A stretch of 64,000 nucleotides of DNA from DASRDU01 sp035560235 (GTDB lineage Bacteria > Acidobacteriota > Blastocatellia > RBC074). This document shows positions 53,406 to 62,747 of this stretch, piece by piece; position 1 is the stretch's first letter; every line of letters begins with the position of its first letter. The notes beneath the pieces were generated by a model. It was not told the origin of the DNA, made no database searches, and saw only the letters and a program-made list of their open reading frames with translations. The stretch spans positions 1 to 64,000 of the forward strand of contig DATMAG010000047.1 in NCBI GenBank assembly GCA_035560235.1, in the 5' to 3' direction. The position numbers were made by a program, and so were the translations under genes.

Positions 53406-55058
53406 TCAGGGCAGTCCGAAAACAAACAGCCCCTGCCCCGCCGCAATTGCCACGTGCTGCCTGCCGTCAATCAGAAAGCTGACGGGATTGGCCGTGATGT
53501 AACCGCCGGTCTGAAAATCCCACAGCGGTTTGCCGCTCAGCGCATCGAGCGCGTAAAAGTTGCCTTCGGGCGCAGAGCCGAAAACCAGTCCGCCAGCCGT
53601 CGCCAGCACGCCTGACCAGGGCGGCGACTGCAGCCGGAATTCCCATTTCAATCTGCCTGTTGCAACTTCAAGCGCGCGAATCCAGCCCGCCGCCCGGTCG
53701 CCATCCAGCGCGCGTTCACCGCCCCCGGTGAAATACTGTCCGGCTTTGTACTCGGCTTCGCCCTTGAAGTAATGCGAACCCATCTCGCGCACGGCGACAT
53801 AAAAGAGATTCGTCACCGGACTGTAGGAAGGGCTGAACCAGTTGGTCGCGCCCTGCAAACTCGGCCAGATCAGATTGCCTTCAATGGTCGGTTCAGTGCC
53901 GGGCAGAACGATGGGCCGCCCCTTCGCATCAAGCCCTTTCGCCCACGTCTGTTTTGAATAGGGAATGCCGTGCAGAAATTCGCCCGTTTCACGATCCAGC
54001 ACGTAATAAAACGCATTGCGATTGGCCGTGACCACCAGTTTGCGGCGGCGGCCCTGCCAGTCAGCGTCAATGAGCACCGGAACCTGATTGGCGTCCCAGT
54101 CGTGAACATCGTGCGGCGTGAACTGAAAATGCCATTTCATCTTTCCAGTCACAGCCTCAATCGCCAGCAGCGAACAGGTATAAAGATTGTCACCCTGCCG
54201 CACATCGCCATTCCAGTCCGGCCCCGGATTGCCCGTTCCCCAGTAAATCAGCTTCAACTGCGGATCGTATGAACCGGTCACCCAGGTCGGCCCCGCGCCA
54301 TTCTTCCAGCTTTCACCGCTCCAGGTTTCGTGCCCCGGCTCGCCGGGGCCGGGAATCGTCCAGCAGCGCCACACAAGCTTTCCGGTCTTTGCGTCATAAG
54401 CATCCAGAAAGCCGCGAATGCCCGCTTCGCCGCCCGCCACGCCGACGATGACGCGACCATCAATCGCCAGCGGCGCTGCCGTAATTGAATGCCCTGTGCC
54501 GTTGTCTTCGACCTTCGTTTCCCACCGCACCGCGCCTGTCCTGGCATCGAGCGCGACCAGCCAGCAGTCAAGCGTGCCGACATAAACCATGTCATCGAGC
54601 ACGGCCACTCCGCGATTGGTTGGGCCGAAACCCAGCGTGCGTGACAACCGCGCCTGCTGTCGCTGCCACGTCCACAGCGGGCGGCCCGTGCGCAGATCGA
54701 GCGCTGTCACCCGCGTCGGCGGTTCGCTGACATACATCACATCGTCAACAACCACCGGCGATGTTTCCTGTCTGCCGATGCTTTTGAACTGATAGACCCA
54801 CGCGACTCTCAGCTTCGCCACATTGTCGGGCGTAATCTGTCTGAGCGGCGAGAAGCGATGCCCCTGATAATTGCCCGAATAGGTCAGCCAGTTGCCCGGC
54901 TCGCTGTCGGCGCTGACGAGACGCTGATAAGGAACCTGACCGGAAACTGAAACCAGCAGGCAGCAGACGGTCAGAAGCAGATGAAACGCCTTGTGCAGCC
55001 GGTTCGCAGTCGCACCGATTGAATCGGTCGCAGCCACAGTGCAGGGAATCTTTTTCAT
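53406..55058 (-). CDS. PQQ-dependent dehydrogenase (methanol/ethanol type)
   Basis: 550 residues. Signal peptide 1-42. Eight-bladed propeller with repeated W motifs (LDLRTGRPLWTW, LDARTGAVRWE, YDAKTGKLVWRCW). Start NWLTYSGNYQGHRFSPLRQITPDNVAKLRVAWVYQF is typical. The conserved GPGEPGHETWSGESWKNGAGPTWVTGSYDPQLKLIYWGTGNPGPDWNGD and HDVHDWDANQVPVLIDADWQGR follow. It oxidises alcohols or sugars in the periplasm using PQQ. The preceding cytochrome gene overlaps by 1 bp (TAATG), so it is the probable electron acceptor. Confidence 0.9.
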   Translation of the reverse strand: MKKIPCTVAATDSIGATANRLHKAFHLLLTVCCLLVSVSGQVPYQRLVSADSEPGNWLTYSGNYQGHRFSPLRQITPDNVAKLRVAWVYQFKSIGRQETSPVVVDDVMYVSEPPTRVTALDLRTGRPLWTWQRQQARLSRTLGFGPTNRGVAVLDDMVYVGTLDCWLVALDARTGAVRWETKVEDNGTGHSITAAPLAIDGRVIVGVAGGEAGIRGFLDAYDAKTGKLVWRCWTIPGPGEPGHETWSGESWKNGAGPTWVTGSYDPQLKLIYWGTGNPGPDWNGDVRQGDNLYTCSLLAIEAVTGKMKWHFQFTPHDVHDWDANQVPVLIDADWQGRRRKLVVTANRNAFYYVLDRETGEFLHGIPYSKQTWAKGLDAKGRPIVLPGTEPTIEGNLIWPSLQGATNWFSPSYSPVTNLFYVAVREMGSHYFKGEAEYKAGQYFTGGGERALDGDRAAGWIRALEVATGRLKWEFRLQSPPWSGVLATAGGLVFGSAPEGNFYALDALSGKPLWDFQTGGYITANPVSFLIDGRQHVAIAAGQGLFVFGLP

Positions 55059-55837
55059 TACTCACCTCGCAGACTGGCCAGCCAGGCCACCAGATCATCC
55101 AGTTCTGAAGCCGTGAGCCGGTTGCGGTAACCCGGCATCGTTGATGCGCCGAACTCTTTCTTCACTTCACTGAGATCGGATTTGCGGAAGGAGTGGAAGC
55201 GATTTCCGGCGTCGCGCAGTTGCAGGCTGAATGAATCCTCGTTGACGCGCACGCCGCGCACCTGTCGCCCGTCGCGCGTGATGGCAGTGACAACCAGGTA
55301 ACCTTCAGGCACCGCTGCGCCCGGATCGGTCAGCGCTTCGCGCAGATAAGCCGCGCTGCGTCGCGCTCCGATTTCAGTCAGTTCAGGCCCGGAAATTCCG
55401 CCCTGCCCGCGCACTACGTGGCAGGCAGCGCAGCCTTTCGCCGCAAACAGCTCACGCCCTCTGGCAGCATCGCCGGGAAGCTTCTCTGCTTCAGTTCGAC
55501 CGAGCGAGCGCACATAACCGGCGACCTGCCAGATTTCACGATCAGACAAAGGCCAGAAACCCGGCATCTCGCTGCCCTCGATTCCGAATTTGATGATCCT
55601 GAACAGCGCCGAATCTTCAGAGGCGCGGCGCAGCCTGGCGAGATTGAGCGCAGGTCCTCTGCCGCCCGTGCCCGCGATGCCGTGACAGAGCGCGCACTGA
55701 CTGGTAAAAATCTGCTGTCCCTTCTTCAGGTCATCAGCCGTCAGCGCGGAGATCTGATCCTGCGATGAGACCGGCTGAACGAAGACTGCTGTTCCTGTCA
55801 GGAGCACGGACAATGACAGCCACTTTTTCCAGTTCAT
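55058..55837 (-). CDS. diheme cytochrome c
   Basis: 259 residues. Signal peptide 1-25. Heme 1 in CALCHGIAGTGGRGPALNLARL (residues about 52-56), Met ligand in GSEMPGFWPLSDREIWQVAGYVRSL. Heme 2 in CAACHVVRGQGGISGPELTEIG. The C-terminal half (EALTDPGAAVPEGYLVVTAITRDGRQVRG to YRNRLTASELDDLVAWLASL) resembles a heme-binding domain used in Planctomycetota/Acidobacteriota quinoproteins. Electron acceptor for the PQQ dehydrogenase with which it overlaps. Confidence 0.9.
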   Translation of the reverse strand: MNWKKWLSLSVLLTGTAVFVQPVSSQDQISALTADDLKKGQQIFTSQCALCHGIAGTGGRGPALNLARLRRASEDSALFRIIKFGIEGSEMPGFWPLSDREIWQVAGYVRSLGRTEAEKLPGDAARGRELFAAKGCAACHVVRGQGGISGPELTEIGARRSAAYLREALTDPGAAVPEGYLVVTAITRDGRQVRGVRVNEDSFSLQLRDAGNRFHSFRKSDLSEVKKEFGASTMPGYRNRLTASELDDLVAWLASLRGE

Positions 55838-55875
55838 TGTGCCACCTCCGGGTCACAGAAATCAGACTGTCGCTA

Positions 55876-57996
55876 TCAGCGTTTCGCCGTCCGCTGTCTG
55901 CGTTCAATCGCTGATTCGGGCAGCGCAAAAACGAAGAGCGTCGAACCGTTCTGAAAGTTGCGTGCTTCGGGCCAGATCGTTCCCAGACCGCTCGTGAAAA
56001 TCGAACCGAGACCTGAAGGCACAGCAATGTACTGCCGCCCGTTGACTGAGTAAGTAATCGGTGAACCACGCGTGCCTGAGCCGGTATTGAATGAATAGAG
56101 CTGCTCGCCGGTCTTTGCATCGAAGGCCAGGAAGTTGCCTTCGACATCAGCCGTCAACAGCAGATCGCCCGCCGTCGCGAGCAGCGATGAGGTCAGCGGG
56201 TATTTCATCTTCACTGTCCACTTCTTCGCGCCCGTGACCGGATCGAAGGCGTCAATGTGGCCGTATGCCTGACCGTTTGGTGGCGGCTGCGGGATGATCG
56301 TTCCGGCCACGAAGCCGCGCCCTTCCTTTGGTTCCTGCGGAATCGGCGTAATCAGGCCGCACCATTCGATGCCGTGGTTGTAAAGCCAGCCGGTGCGCGG
56401 GCTGTAAGCCTGATGATTCAGACTGCGCCCGCCGCCCCAGAACGGGCAGACGAGCGTGCTTTTGCCTGTCGGCACTTCCAGCCGCCCGATGTGTTTGCCG
56501 TTCCTGTCAAAACCTTTCACCCAGTTGATTGTGTCAACGTGCGGCCACGCATTGATGTATTTGCCGGTCACGCGATCAAGTACCCAGACGTATCCACCCT
56601 TGTTCGTATGCACGAGCAGTTTCTGTTTCTGCCCGTTGCGCTCAAGGTCAATCAGCGTCGGTTCATAAGCCGCATCGAAGTCATAAACATCGTGCGGCAC
56701 TTCCTGATAATGCCACTTCAGTTTGCCCGTGTCGGCGTCGAGCGCAACGACGCAGCCGGTGTAAAGATTGTCGCCTTCGCGGTCGCCGCCGTGAAAATCC
56801 GACGAAGGATTGCCGACGCCCCAGTAAATCAGATTCAGTTCGGGATCGTATGAACCGACCATCCACGTCGCGCCGCCGCCATACTTCCACGATTCAGCTT
56901 CCCACGTTTCAAAGCCCGGCTCGCCCGGCCCCGGAATCGTATAAAAACGCCACGCGTGCTGACCGCTCTTTGCAAAATAGGCGTTCAGATAGCCGCGATG
57001 CGCGCTGTCGCCGCCGGTCACGCCGACGACGACTTTATCCTTAACCAGAATCGGCGCGGCGCTGATGTTGCAACCGCATTTGCGATAATCCTCGATCTCG
57101 ACATTCCAGACCTCTTTGCCCGTCCTTGCATCGAGCGCAACCAGATGATTGTCGAGCGTGCCCATAAAGACGAGGCCGTAACCAACCGCCAGGCCGCGCA
57201 CCGAAACGCCGTAAGGAATCGGCCCCGATGGCACTTTGTAAAAGTAGTGCCAGAACAGTTTGCCCGTCACCGCATCGAGCGCAAAGACGCGATTGTACGA
57301 ACCGACCAGATACATCACACCGTCAACCACGAGCGGCGCGGCATTCAGGCCGCCTTCGATTTTGCCGGTCTGAAAGGCCCACGCGGGCGCGATGTTTTTG
57401 ACATTGTCGCGGTTGATCTGACTGAGCGTGCTGTAACGCTGCGCATTGTAAGTGCCGAAGTAAGTCATCCAGTTCTGCGGCTCCTTCGCGGCATTGACGA
57501 GCCGTTCGCCGGTGACCTCCTTCATCGGCGGCATCTGAAGCCCGGTCGTCGCCTGATCGTCAGGGCCGAAGCGGCGGGCCGCTCGCGCTGCGGCTTCAGG
57601 CGAAGCTGCGCCGGTCGTAGTCGTCGCGCCGCCTTTTGAAATTGACATGACGTAAGCCACAAGCTGTCTGATCTGCTCCGGCGAAAACTGAGTTTTGAAG
57701 GCAGGCATCGCCGTGCCGGGCACGCCTTCTGAAATGATGCGCAGCAGTTGTTCATTCGTGTAGCTGCGGTCGCGCAGTGACGGCCCGCTGCCGCCCGCGC
57801 CATTCGCGCCGTGACAATAGCCCGTGCCGCAGGTCGGATTGAAAAGCTTGTTGCCCGCCGCGATGAGCGCCGCCTGATCCGGCGCCTGACTGACGGCTTC
57901 AGTTTTCATTCCCGGCGCCATCAGCCAGGCTGCGCACATAAACGTGACAAAGATAAAAGTCAGAATCAGACGGCGTCCGGGTCGCTGCTGCATCAT
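55876..57996 (-). CDS. quinohemoprotein alcohol dehydrogenase-like
   Basis: 706 residues. Signal peptide 1-35. N-terminal cytochrome c domain about 40-120 with heme motif CGTGYCHGANG, that is C-x4-CH instead of C-x2-CH, and Met in PGTAMPAFKTQF. Propeller follows from NWMTYFGTYNAQRYSTLSQINRDNVKNIAPAWAFQTG, with LDAVTGKLFWH, LDARTGKEVWN, GPGEPGFETWEAESWKYGGGATWMVGSYDPELNLIYWGVGNP and HDVYDFDAAYEPTLIDL. Similar overall to the protein at 53406-55058, but with a fused cytochrome at the N-terminus. Periplasmic PQQ enzyme; substrate unknown. Confidence 0.9.
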   Translation of the reverse strand: MMQQRPGRRLILTFIFVTFMCAAWLMAPGMKTEAVSQAPDQAALIAAGNKLFNPTCGTGYCHGANGAGGSGPSLRDRSYTNEQLLRIISEGVPGTAMPAFKTQFSPEQIRQLVAYVMSISKGGATTTTGAASPEAAARAARRFGPDDQATTGLQMPPMKEVTGERLVNAAKEPQNWMTYFGTYNAQRYSTLSQINRDNVKNIAPAWAFQTGKIEGGLNAAPLVVDGVMYLVGSYNRVFALDAVTGKLFWHYFYKVPSGPIPYGVSVRGLAVGYGLVFMGTLDNHLVALDARTGKEVWNVEIEDYRKCGCNISAAPILVKDKVVVGVTGGDSAHRGYLNAYFAKSGQHAWRFYTIPGPGEPGFETWEAESWKYGGGATWMVGSYDPELNLIYWGVGNPSSDFHGGDREGDNLYTGCVVALDADTGKLKWHYQEVPHDVYDFDAAYEPTLIDLERNGQKQKLLVHTNKGGYVWVLDRVTGKYINAWPHVDTINWVKGFDRNGKHIGRLEVPTGKSTLVCPFWGGGRSLNHQAYSPRTGWLYNHGIEWCGLITPIPQEPKEGRGFVAGTIIPQPPPNGQAYGHIDAFDPVTGAKKWTVKMKYPLTSSLLATAGDLLLTADVEGNFLAFDAKTGEQLYSFNTGSGTRGSPITYSVNGRQYIAVPSGLGSIFTSGLGTIWPEARNFQNGSTLFVFALPESAIERRQRTAKR

Positions 57997-58007
57997 TGCT
58001 GCCTCCT

Positions 58008-59213
58008 TCAGTTTGTCCAGGTCACATAGAGTTCCGGCGGCTTTCTGAATTCGTGGCCGCGCGGAGCGCCTGGTCTTTCAGGATCAAAGGCCAGTCCGGG
58101 CAGGCGTGAAAAAAGAATCTGCAATCCCAGTTGCGCTTCCATTCGCGCGAGCGGCGCGCCCAGACAGAAATGGCTGCCAAAGCCGAACGACAAATGATCC
58201 GCCGCATTCTGCCGATGAATGTCGAAGCGATCAGGGTCGGCAAAATAATCAGGATCACGATTCGCCGCGCCGAGCATGCACTGCACCGTCTCGCCCGCGT
58301 CGAGTTCGACGCCGCGCAGTGTGACTGATCTTGTGAGGTGACGAGTGCAGCTTTGCACCGCCGCATCCCAGCGCAGCGATTCTTCAATCGCCTGTCCGAG
58401 CAGTGCGGGAGCGCGCAACACTTCGGCCATCTGATCGCGGTGAGTGAGCAGCGCATAGAGCGCGTTCAGGATCATTGATTCGGTCGTCTCGATGCCGCCG
58501 AACAAAATCAGCAGCGCATTCGAGATAATTTCCGCGCGCGAGAGCCGGTCTGAAGCGTGCGACAGAACACTGAGCAGCGAATCATCCGGTTCGCGTTCGA
58601 GCCGTGCGAGATGCGCTTCGACGAGTTCGCTGAATCGCTCACGCGCCTGTGCGCCGCGCCGTTTCACTTCAGCGTCGCCCGCAAAGTTCGCCAGCGCCGC
58701 CGCGAAATCGTCATAGAGCGGTCGCAACAGTTCGTGATCTTCAGCCGGAATGCCCAGCACCGTTGCGACTGTGTGCAGTGCGAGCGGGCTGGCAAAAGCG
58801 GTTCTCAGTTCTGCCGGTTGTGCAAAAGCGTCAACGAGCGCGTGCGCTTTCGCTTTGATGATTGCGACGGCGCGTCGCTCAATCGCTTCAGGGCGAAAGG
58901 GCGGAAAGCACTGACTCTTGTATCGCGCCTGCTGACGACCTTCAGTGCTGAGCATGTGCGCGCCGAAAGTTTCGCGCAGCAGCGATGAAGGCTCATCGGT
59001 CGTGAACGTTTCGCGGTCGCGCAGCACCGTCAGCACATCATCGCGCCGCGTAACGAACCACATCCCGACTTCAGGAATCCACGATACAGACTCAGCCGCA
59101 CGCAATTGCGCCAGGATCGGATAAGGATCAACGCTCAGCCTTTCGAGCGTCACCGCGCGGCCCAGCGGAAAGGCCCGCGCCCGGCGTTCCGATGTTTCAG
59201 CGTTCGCCTTCAC
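58008..59213 (-). CDS. bacterial cytochrome P450
   Basis: 401 residues, usual for soluble class I bacterial P450. I-helix LLILFGGIETTESMI, ExxR in EESLRWDAAVQ, and heme-binding loop FGFGSHFCLGAPLARMEAQ with Cys ligand. Needs ferredoxin and reductase; a 2Fe-2S ferredoxin gene is 9 kb away (49119), but no link is visible. No signal peptide. It lies 11 bp upstream of the quinohemoprotein gene start, so the P450, two quinoproteins and cytochrome may share a transcript. Confidence 0.93.
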   Translation of the reverse strand: MKANAETSERRARAFPLGRAVTLERLSVDPYPILAQLRAAESVSWIPEVGMWFVTRRDDVLTVLRDRETFTTDEPSSLLRETFGAHMLSTEGRQQARYKSQCFPPFRPEAIERRAVAIIKAKAHALVDAFAQPAELRTAFASPLALHTVATVLGIPAEDHELLRPLYDDFAAALANFAGDAEVKRRGAQARERFSELVEAHLARLEREPDDSLLSVLSHASDRLSRAEIISNALLILFGGIETTESMILNALYALLTHRDQMAEVLRAPALLGQAIEESLRWDAAVQSCTRHLTRSVTLRGVELDAGETVQCMLGAANRDPDYFADPDRFDIHRQNAADHLSFGFGSHFCLGAPLARMEAQLGLQILFSRLPGLAFDPERPGAPRGHEFRKPPELYVTWTN

Positions 59214-59283
59214 AGTTCAATTCACCTGTAAAGCTCAATCGAAATCAAAGCCTGTGACCTTGAGACACGGAGTGAATCGGGCT

Positions 59284-60252
59284 TCACTGAGAGACGGTGT
59301 TCGGAGTTCCAGCTTCAGCTGGCTGAAAATGCCAGCTGCGTTTGCCCGTCCTCGCATCAGGACAGAGCAGCGTGTTGGCAAAGAGTTTGTCGCCGTGCCG
59401 GTTCGCGCCGTAGAAATCGAAGGCAGCGGAACCGGTCGGCACAAAAACCAGCCCGCGCTTTTCATCGAGCGCCATCCCGGCCCGGTTATTTGCGCCGCCG
59501 GTGTATTGCCAGGCATCTTTCGGCCAGGTGTCGTAACCGGGTTCGCCCGGCTGCGGGATCGTGCGAAATGTCCAGCGCAGCTTTCCCGTGCGCACATCGT
59601 AAGCGCGAATGTGGCCCGGCGCTGACGGCAGCGCCTCGCTGACGAGACTGCCGATGATCAGCAGATCCTCGTAAATCACGCCGGGCGTCGTCAGCGTAAT
59701 CGTCACGCCCTGCGGATCGCGGCCCAGCCCTTCACGCAGATCAACGCGGCCCGCTTCGCCAAACGCCTTCACCAGCTGCCCGGTCACGGCATCGAGCGCA
59801 TAGAGCCGGTTCCGAAAGCCGAAAAAGATGCGTTTGTCATTGCCCGACTGCCAGTAATTGACGCCGCGATTGCGCATCTTGCCGGTCGCTTTCTTCCCTT
59901 CACTGGGATCGAAGCTCCATTTCAACTCGCTCGTTGCCGCATTGAGCGCAATCACGCGCACGCGTGGCGTCGTGGCATACAGCACGCCGTCCACGATGAC
60001 CGGATTGCACTGCATTTCAGAATCCCTGAAGGCATCGCCGGTGTCGTAAATCCACGCGACTTTGAGCTGACTGACATTGTCGCGCGTGATCTGCCGCAGC
60101 GCGGAGTAGTGAATGTTTTCAGGCCCGCCGCCGAACATCCGCCATTCGCGGTATCGGTCGCCTGCGGTTTTCTGCTGCGCTGCGGAATCACGTCCGAGCC
60201 ACGCGAGCGACAGCAACATCGCAAACAGAATTACTGCTTTCAGTCCCTGCAT
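59284..60252 (-). pseudogene. truncated PQQ-dependent glucose-type dehydrogenase
   Basis: 322 residues. Signal peptide 1-25. Starts normally (YREWRMFGGGPENIHYSALRQITRDNVSQLKVAWIYDTGDAF) and keeps NRGVNYW, FFGFRNRLYALDAVTGQLVKAFGEAGRVDL and IPQPGEPGYDTWPKDAWQYTGGANNRAGMALDEKRGLVFVPTGSAAFDFYG. It stops right after LCPDARTGKRSWHFQ, about half the length of intact relatives (600 or more), losing the second half of the propeller. The last ~12 residues come from intergenic-type sequence with hairpin AGCTGGC/GCCAGCT (59317-59337). Likely a non-functional remnant. Confidence 0.75.
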
Positions 60253-60264
60253 GATTTCAACAAC

Positions 60265-61140
60265 TCACCTGATGGTGAAGATCTCTTCCTCGAATTTTTC
60301 CTTGTGTGAAATGCGCGTCACATCGAGCGTCCAGTCGCTCAGCATCGAGCCTCGCATCGTCTCCGCGCTCAGTTGCAGTTTGTATTTGTGCGGCAGTGTC
60401 AGCCCGTCCACCTGGCGAAAGTCGTCGAAGGTTTCGATGACTTTGAAACGGCTCTCCTGCTGTCGGCCCGATTCATTCGGCCCGTTGCCAAGCTGCGCGC
60501 CGATTTCAAAGCTGTACTCAGTGCGCAGGTGACGAAAGGTGGATGGATCGAAATACAGCATGATGCGCAGCTCGGCCTTGCCCTTGTTGCCCCGGTAACT
60601 CAGTTCGTGCAACTGCTGCCCGTCAGTTTTTTTCAGGCCGCGATAATCCAGGCGAGGCTGCAACTGTTCGACGCGCAGCAGCGGCCACGCAGTCGAAAGC
60701 ACACCGCCAACCAGACCTTCCTTCAGCATGACTTCCTGGGCGTTGAGAAAGAGACTCAGCGCCGACCGTCGGCCCTGTGACAAAAAGCCGGTCATCGCCT
60801 TTTTTCCGTCAAAGGCCATGTCCTCGCCCGGATAATCCTGCGCCGGAAAGCTCATGCCAAAACGCAGCCTGGCACCTGATGAGACCATCATCGCCTGCCC
60901 GCTGATGCTGCCGGCATTGCCGACGCGGTTGACCACATTCACCCGGCCACTCGCCACCCGGCTCGCGGCGGCAGCCCGCGCTTCAGGGCTGCCGATGGCC
61001 TCGAGATGATGTGCGATCAGTTCTTCCGGCTTCATCTTTTTGTCATCAGCTGCAGCCGGGGCCTGCCTGACAACCAGAGTCAGGCCACAAATCAACAGCA
61101 CGACAATGACAGGGGCGACTGTCGCTTCACAGGATTTCAT
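60265..61140 (-). CDS. secreted LolA-like lipoprotein-sorting-fold protein
   Basis: 291 residues from ATG 61140 (AGAGGAAC 4 nt upstream). Signal peptide 1-30. KPEELIAHHLEAIGSPEARAAAASRVASGRVNVVNRVGNAGSISGQAMMVSSGARLRFGMSF is followed by a beta-rich half with LRIMLYFDPSTFRHLRTEYSFEI, FKVIETFDDFRQVDGLTLPHKYKLQL. This half-barrel resembles LolA/LppX-like carriers, as often seen in Acidobacteriota (inference). Ends 12 bp before the truncated quinoprotein. Confidence 0.68.
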   Translation of the reverse strand: MKSCEATVAPVIVVLLICGLTLVVRQAPAAADDKKMKPEELIAHHLEAIGSPEARAAAASRVASGRVNVVNRVGNAGSISGQAMMVSSGARLRFGMSFPAQDYPGEDMAFDGKKAMTGFLSQGRRSALSLFLNAQEVMLKEGLVGGVLSTAWPLLRVEQLQPRLDYRGLKKTDGQQLHELSYRGNKGKAELRIMLYFDPSTFRHLRTEYSFEIGAQLGNGPNESGRQQESRFKVIETFDDFRQVDGLTLPHKYKLQLSAETMRGSMLSDWTLDVTRISHKEKFEEEIFTIR

Positions 61141-61340
61141 GGGGTTCCTCTCTTGTTTTTCGCGTTGCACCAATCAGAGTGCAGCCCGCTGCGGTTTCCG
61201 GTTGTCTGTCTGGTTACGTCAGGTGTTGCGGCGAAATGCGTGCGGCCAATCTAAGCCATAACGCCACTTGTGTCCATACTGGCAATCAGGTAAGGTCTGG
61301 CCGAAAGCTGTCCAATCCATCTGCAAGCGAGGCACAAGTC

Positions 61341-62705
61341 ATGAATCAGTCACGAACGGGCATCAGTCGCGTATTCTCACTGCTGGCGCTGTTACTGCTT
61401 TTCGCGTTCAGCGTTCCGGCTCAGGAAGTCTCCGCAAAGTTCGATGAATATCTGTCGACGCTTACGAAACAGGGCCGCTTCACCGGCTCAGCCCTGGTGG
61501 CGCGCGATGGCAGAGTGATCTTCAGCAAAGGTTATGGAATGGCCAGCGTCGAGCTGGACGTGCCGAATTCACCGGAGACGAAATTTCGCATCGGTTCGAT
61601 CACCAAACAGTTCACGGCGGCGGCGATTATGCTGCTCGCGGAGCGCGGCAAGCTGAGCGTGAATGATCCGGTCTGCAAATATTTCAGCGACTGCCCGGCA
61701 GCGTGGAGCGAAATCACAATTCATCACCTGTTGTCGCACACGAGCGGGCTGCCGAATTACACTTCGCTGCCGAGTTACCGCGAATACATGACAGTGCCGG
61801 TCACGAATGAAAGTCTGGTGGCGCGCTTCAGGGACAAGCCGCTCGATTTCAAGCCCGGAGAGAAATGGAGCTACAGCAACTCAGGCTATTTCATTCTCGG
61901 CATCATTATTGAAAAGGTCACCGGCGACACTTACGAAACTTTTCTGCAGAAGAACATATTTGATCCGCTAAGGCTGAAAAACACCGGCTACGACCGTCCC
62001 GTATACCTGCTGAAGCATCGCGCGACCGGCTATTCGATGCAGAACGGCAAACAGATCAATTCGCTCTACCTCGATATGACTCAGCCGGGCGCAGCAGGTG
62101 CGCTCTATTCAACCGTCGGCGATCTGATGGCGTGGACTGAAGCGCTTCATTCGGACCGGCTGCTTTCAGCCAGATCGCGCGAAGCGATGATGACGCCGGT
62201 CAAAAACAACTACGGTTACGGCCTGACCATCAACACGCAGTTCAATCGCAGCGTCATCGGACATGGCGGCGGGATCAATGGTTTCTCAACGTACCTTCAA
62301 TATTACCCGGCTGAAAAGGTCACGGTTGTCGTTTTGCGCAACGCTGATTACGGCGGTCCCGGCCCGGCAAAAATCGCGCAGGATCTGTCGGCCATCCTGT
62401 TTGGTGAAAGGTACGAAATTCCGCGTGAACCGGTCGTCGCCAGAGTTGATCCGAAAATTTATGATGCTTACGCTGGCAAATATGAACTGCAGCCAGGCGT
62501 GGTTTTCACCATTACCAGAGAGGGCGACCGCCTGATGCTGCAACTGCCCGGACAGCCAGCAGTCGAACTGTTTCCTGAATCGGAGACGAAATTCTTCGTC
62601 AGGGTAGTGGACGCGAAATTTACGTTCGTCAGAGATGAAAAAGGCGAGGTCACCCATCTGATCTTCGACCAGGGCGGCGAGCAGCGGGCGAAGCGGATCA
62701 AATAG
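61341..62705 (+). CDS. class C beta-lactamase-type serine hydrolase
   Basis: 454 residues from ATG 61341 (GAGG 8 nt upstream). Signal peptide 1-28. SxxK motif in GSITKQFTAAAIML, Y-x-N in WSYSNSGYFILG, and HGGG in VIGHGGGINGFSTYL. Penicillin-binding/esterase fold, then a C-terminal beta domain (DAYAGKYELQPGVVFTITREGDRLML) like DUF3471. May hydrolyse peptides or esters in the periplasm; real beta-lactamase activity is unlikely to be its main job. Confidence 0.9.
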   Translation: MNQSRTGISRVFSLLALLLLFAFSVPAQEVSAKFDEYLSTLTKQGRFTGSALVARDGRVIFSKGYGMASVELDVPNSPETKFRIGSITKQFTAAAIMLLAERGKLSVNDPVCKYFSDCPAAWSEITIHHLLSHTSGLPNYTSLPSYREYMTVPVTNESLVARFRDKPLDFKPGEKWSYSNSGYFILGIIIEKVTGDTYETFLQKNIFDPLRLKNTGYDRPVYLLKHRATGYSMQNGKQINSLYLDMTQPGAAGALYSTVGDLMAWTEALHSDRLLSARSREAMMTPVKNNYGYGLTINTQFNRSVIGHGGGINGFSTYLQYYPAEKVTVVVLRNADYGGPGPAKIAQDLSAILFGERYEIPREPVVARVDPKIYDAYAGKYELQPGVVFTITREGDRLMLQLPGQPAVELFPESETKFFVRVVDAKFTFVRDEKGEVTHLIFDQGGEQRAKRIK

Positions 62706-62747
62706 AACTGGTGACTCCCGGATCCGCATCAGAAAGAGCTGACTGCT

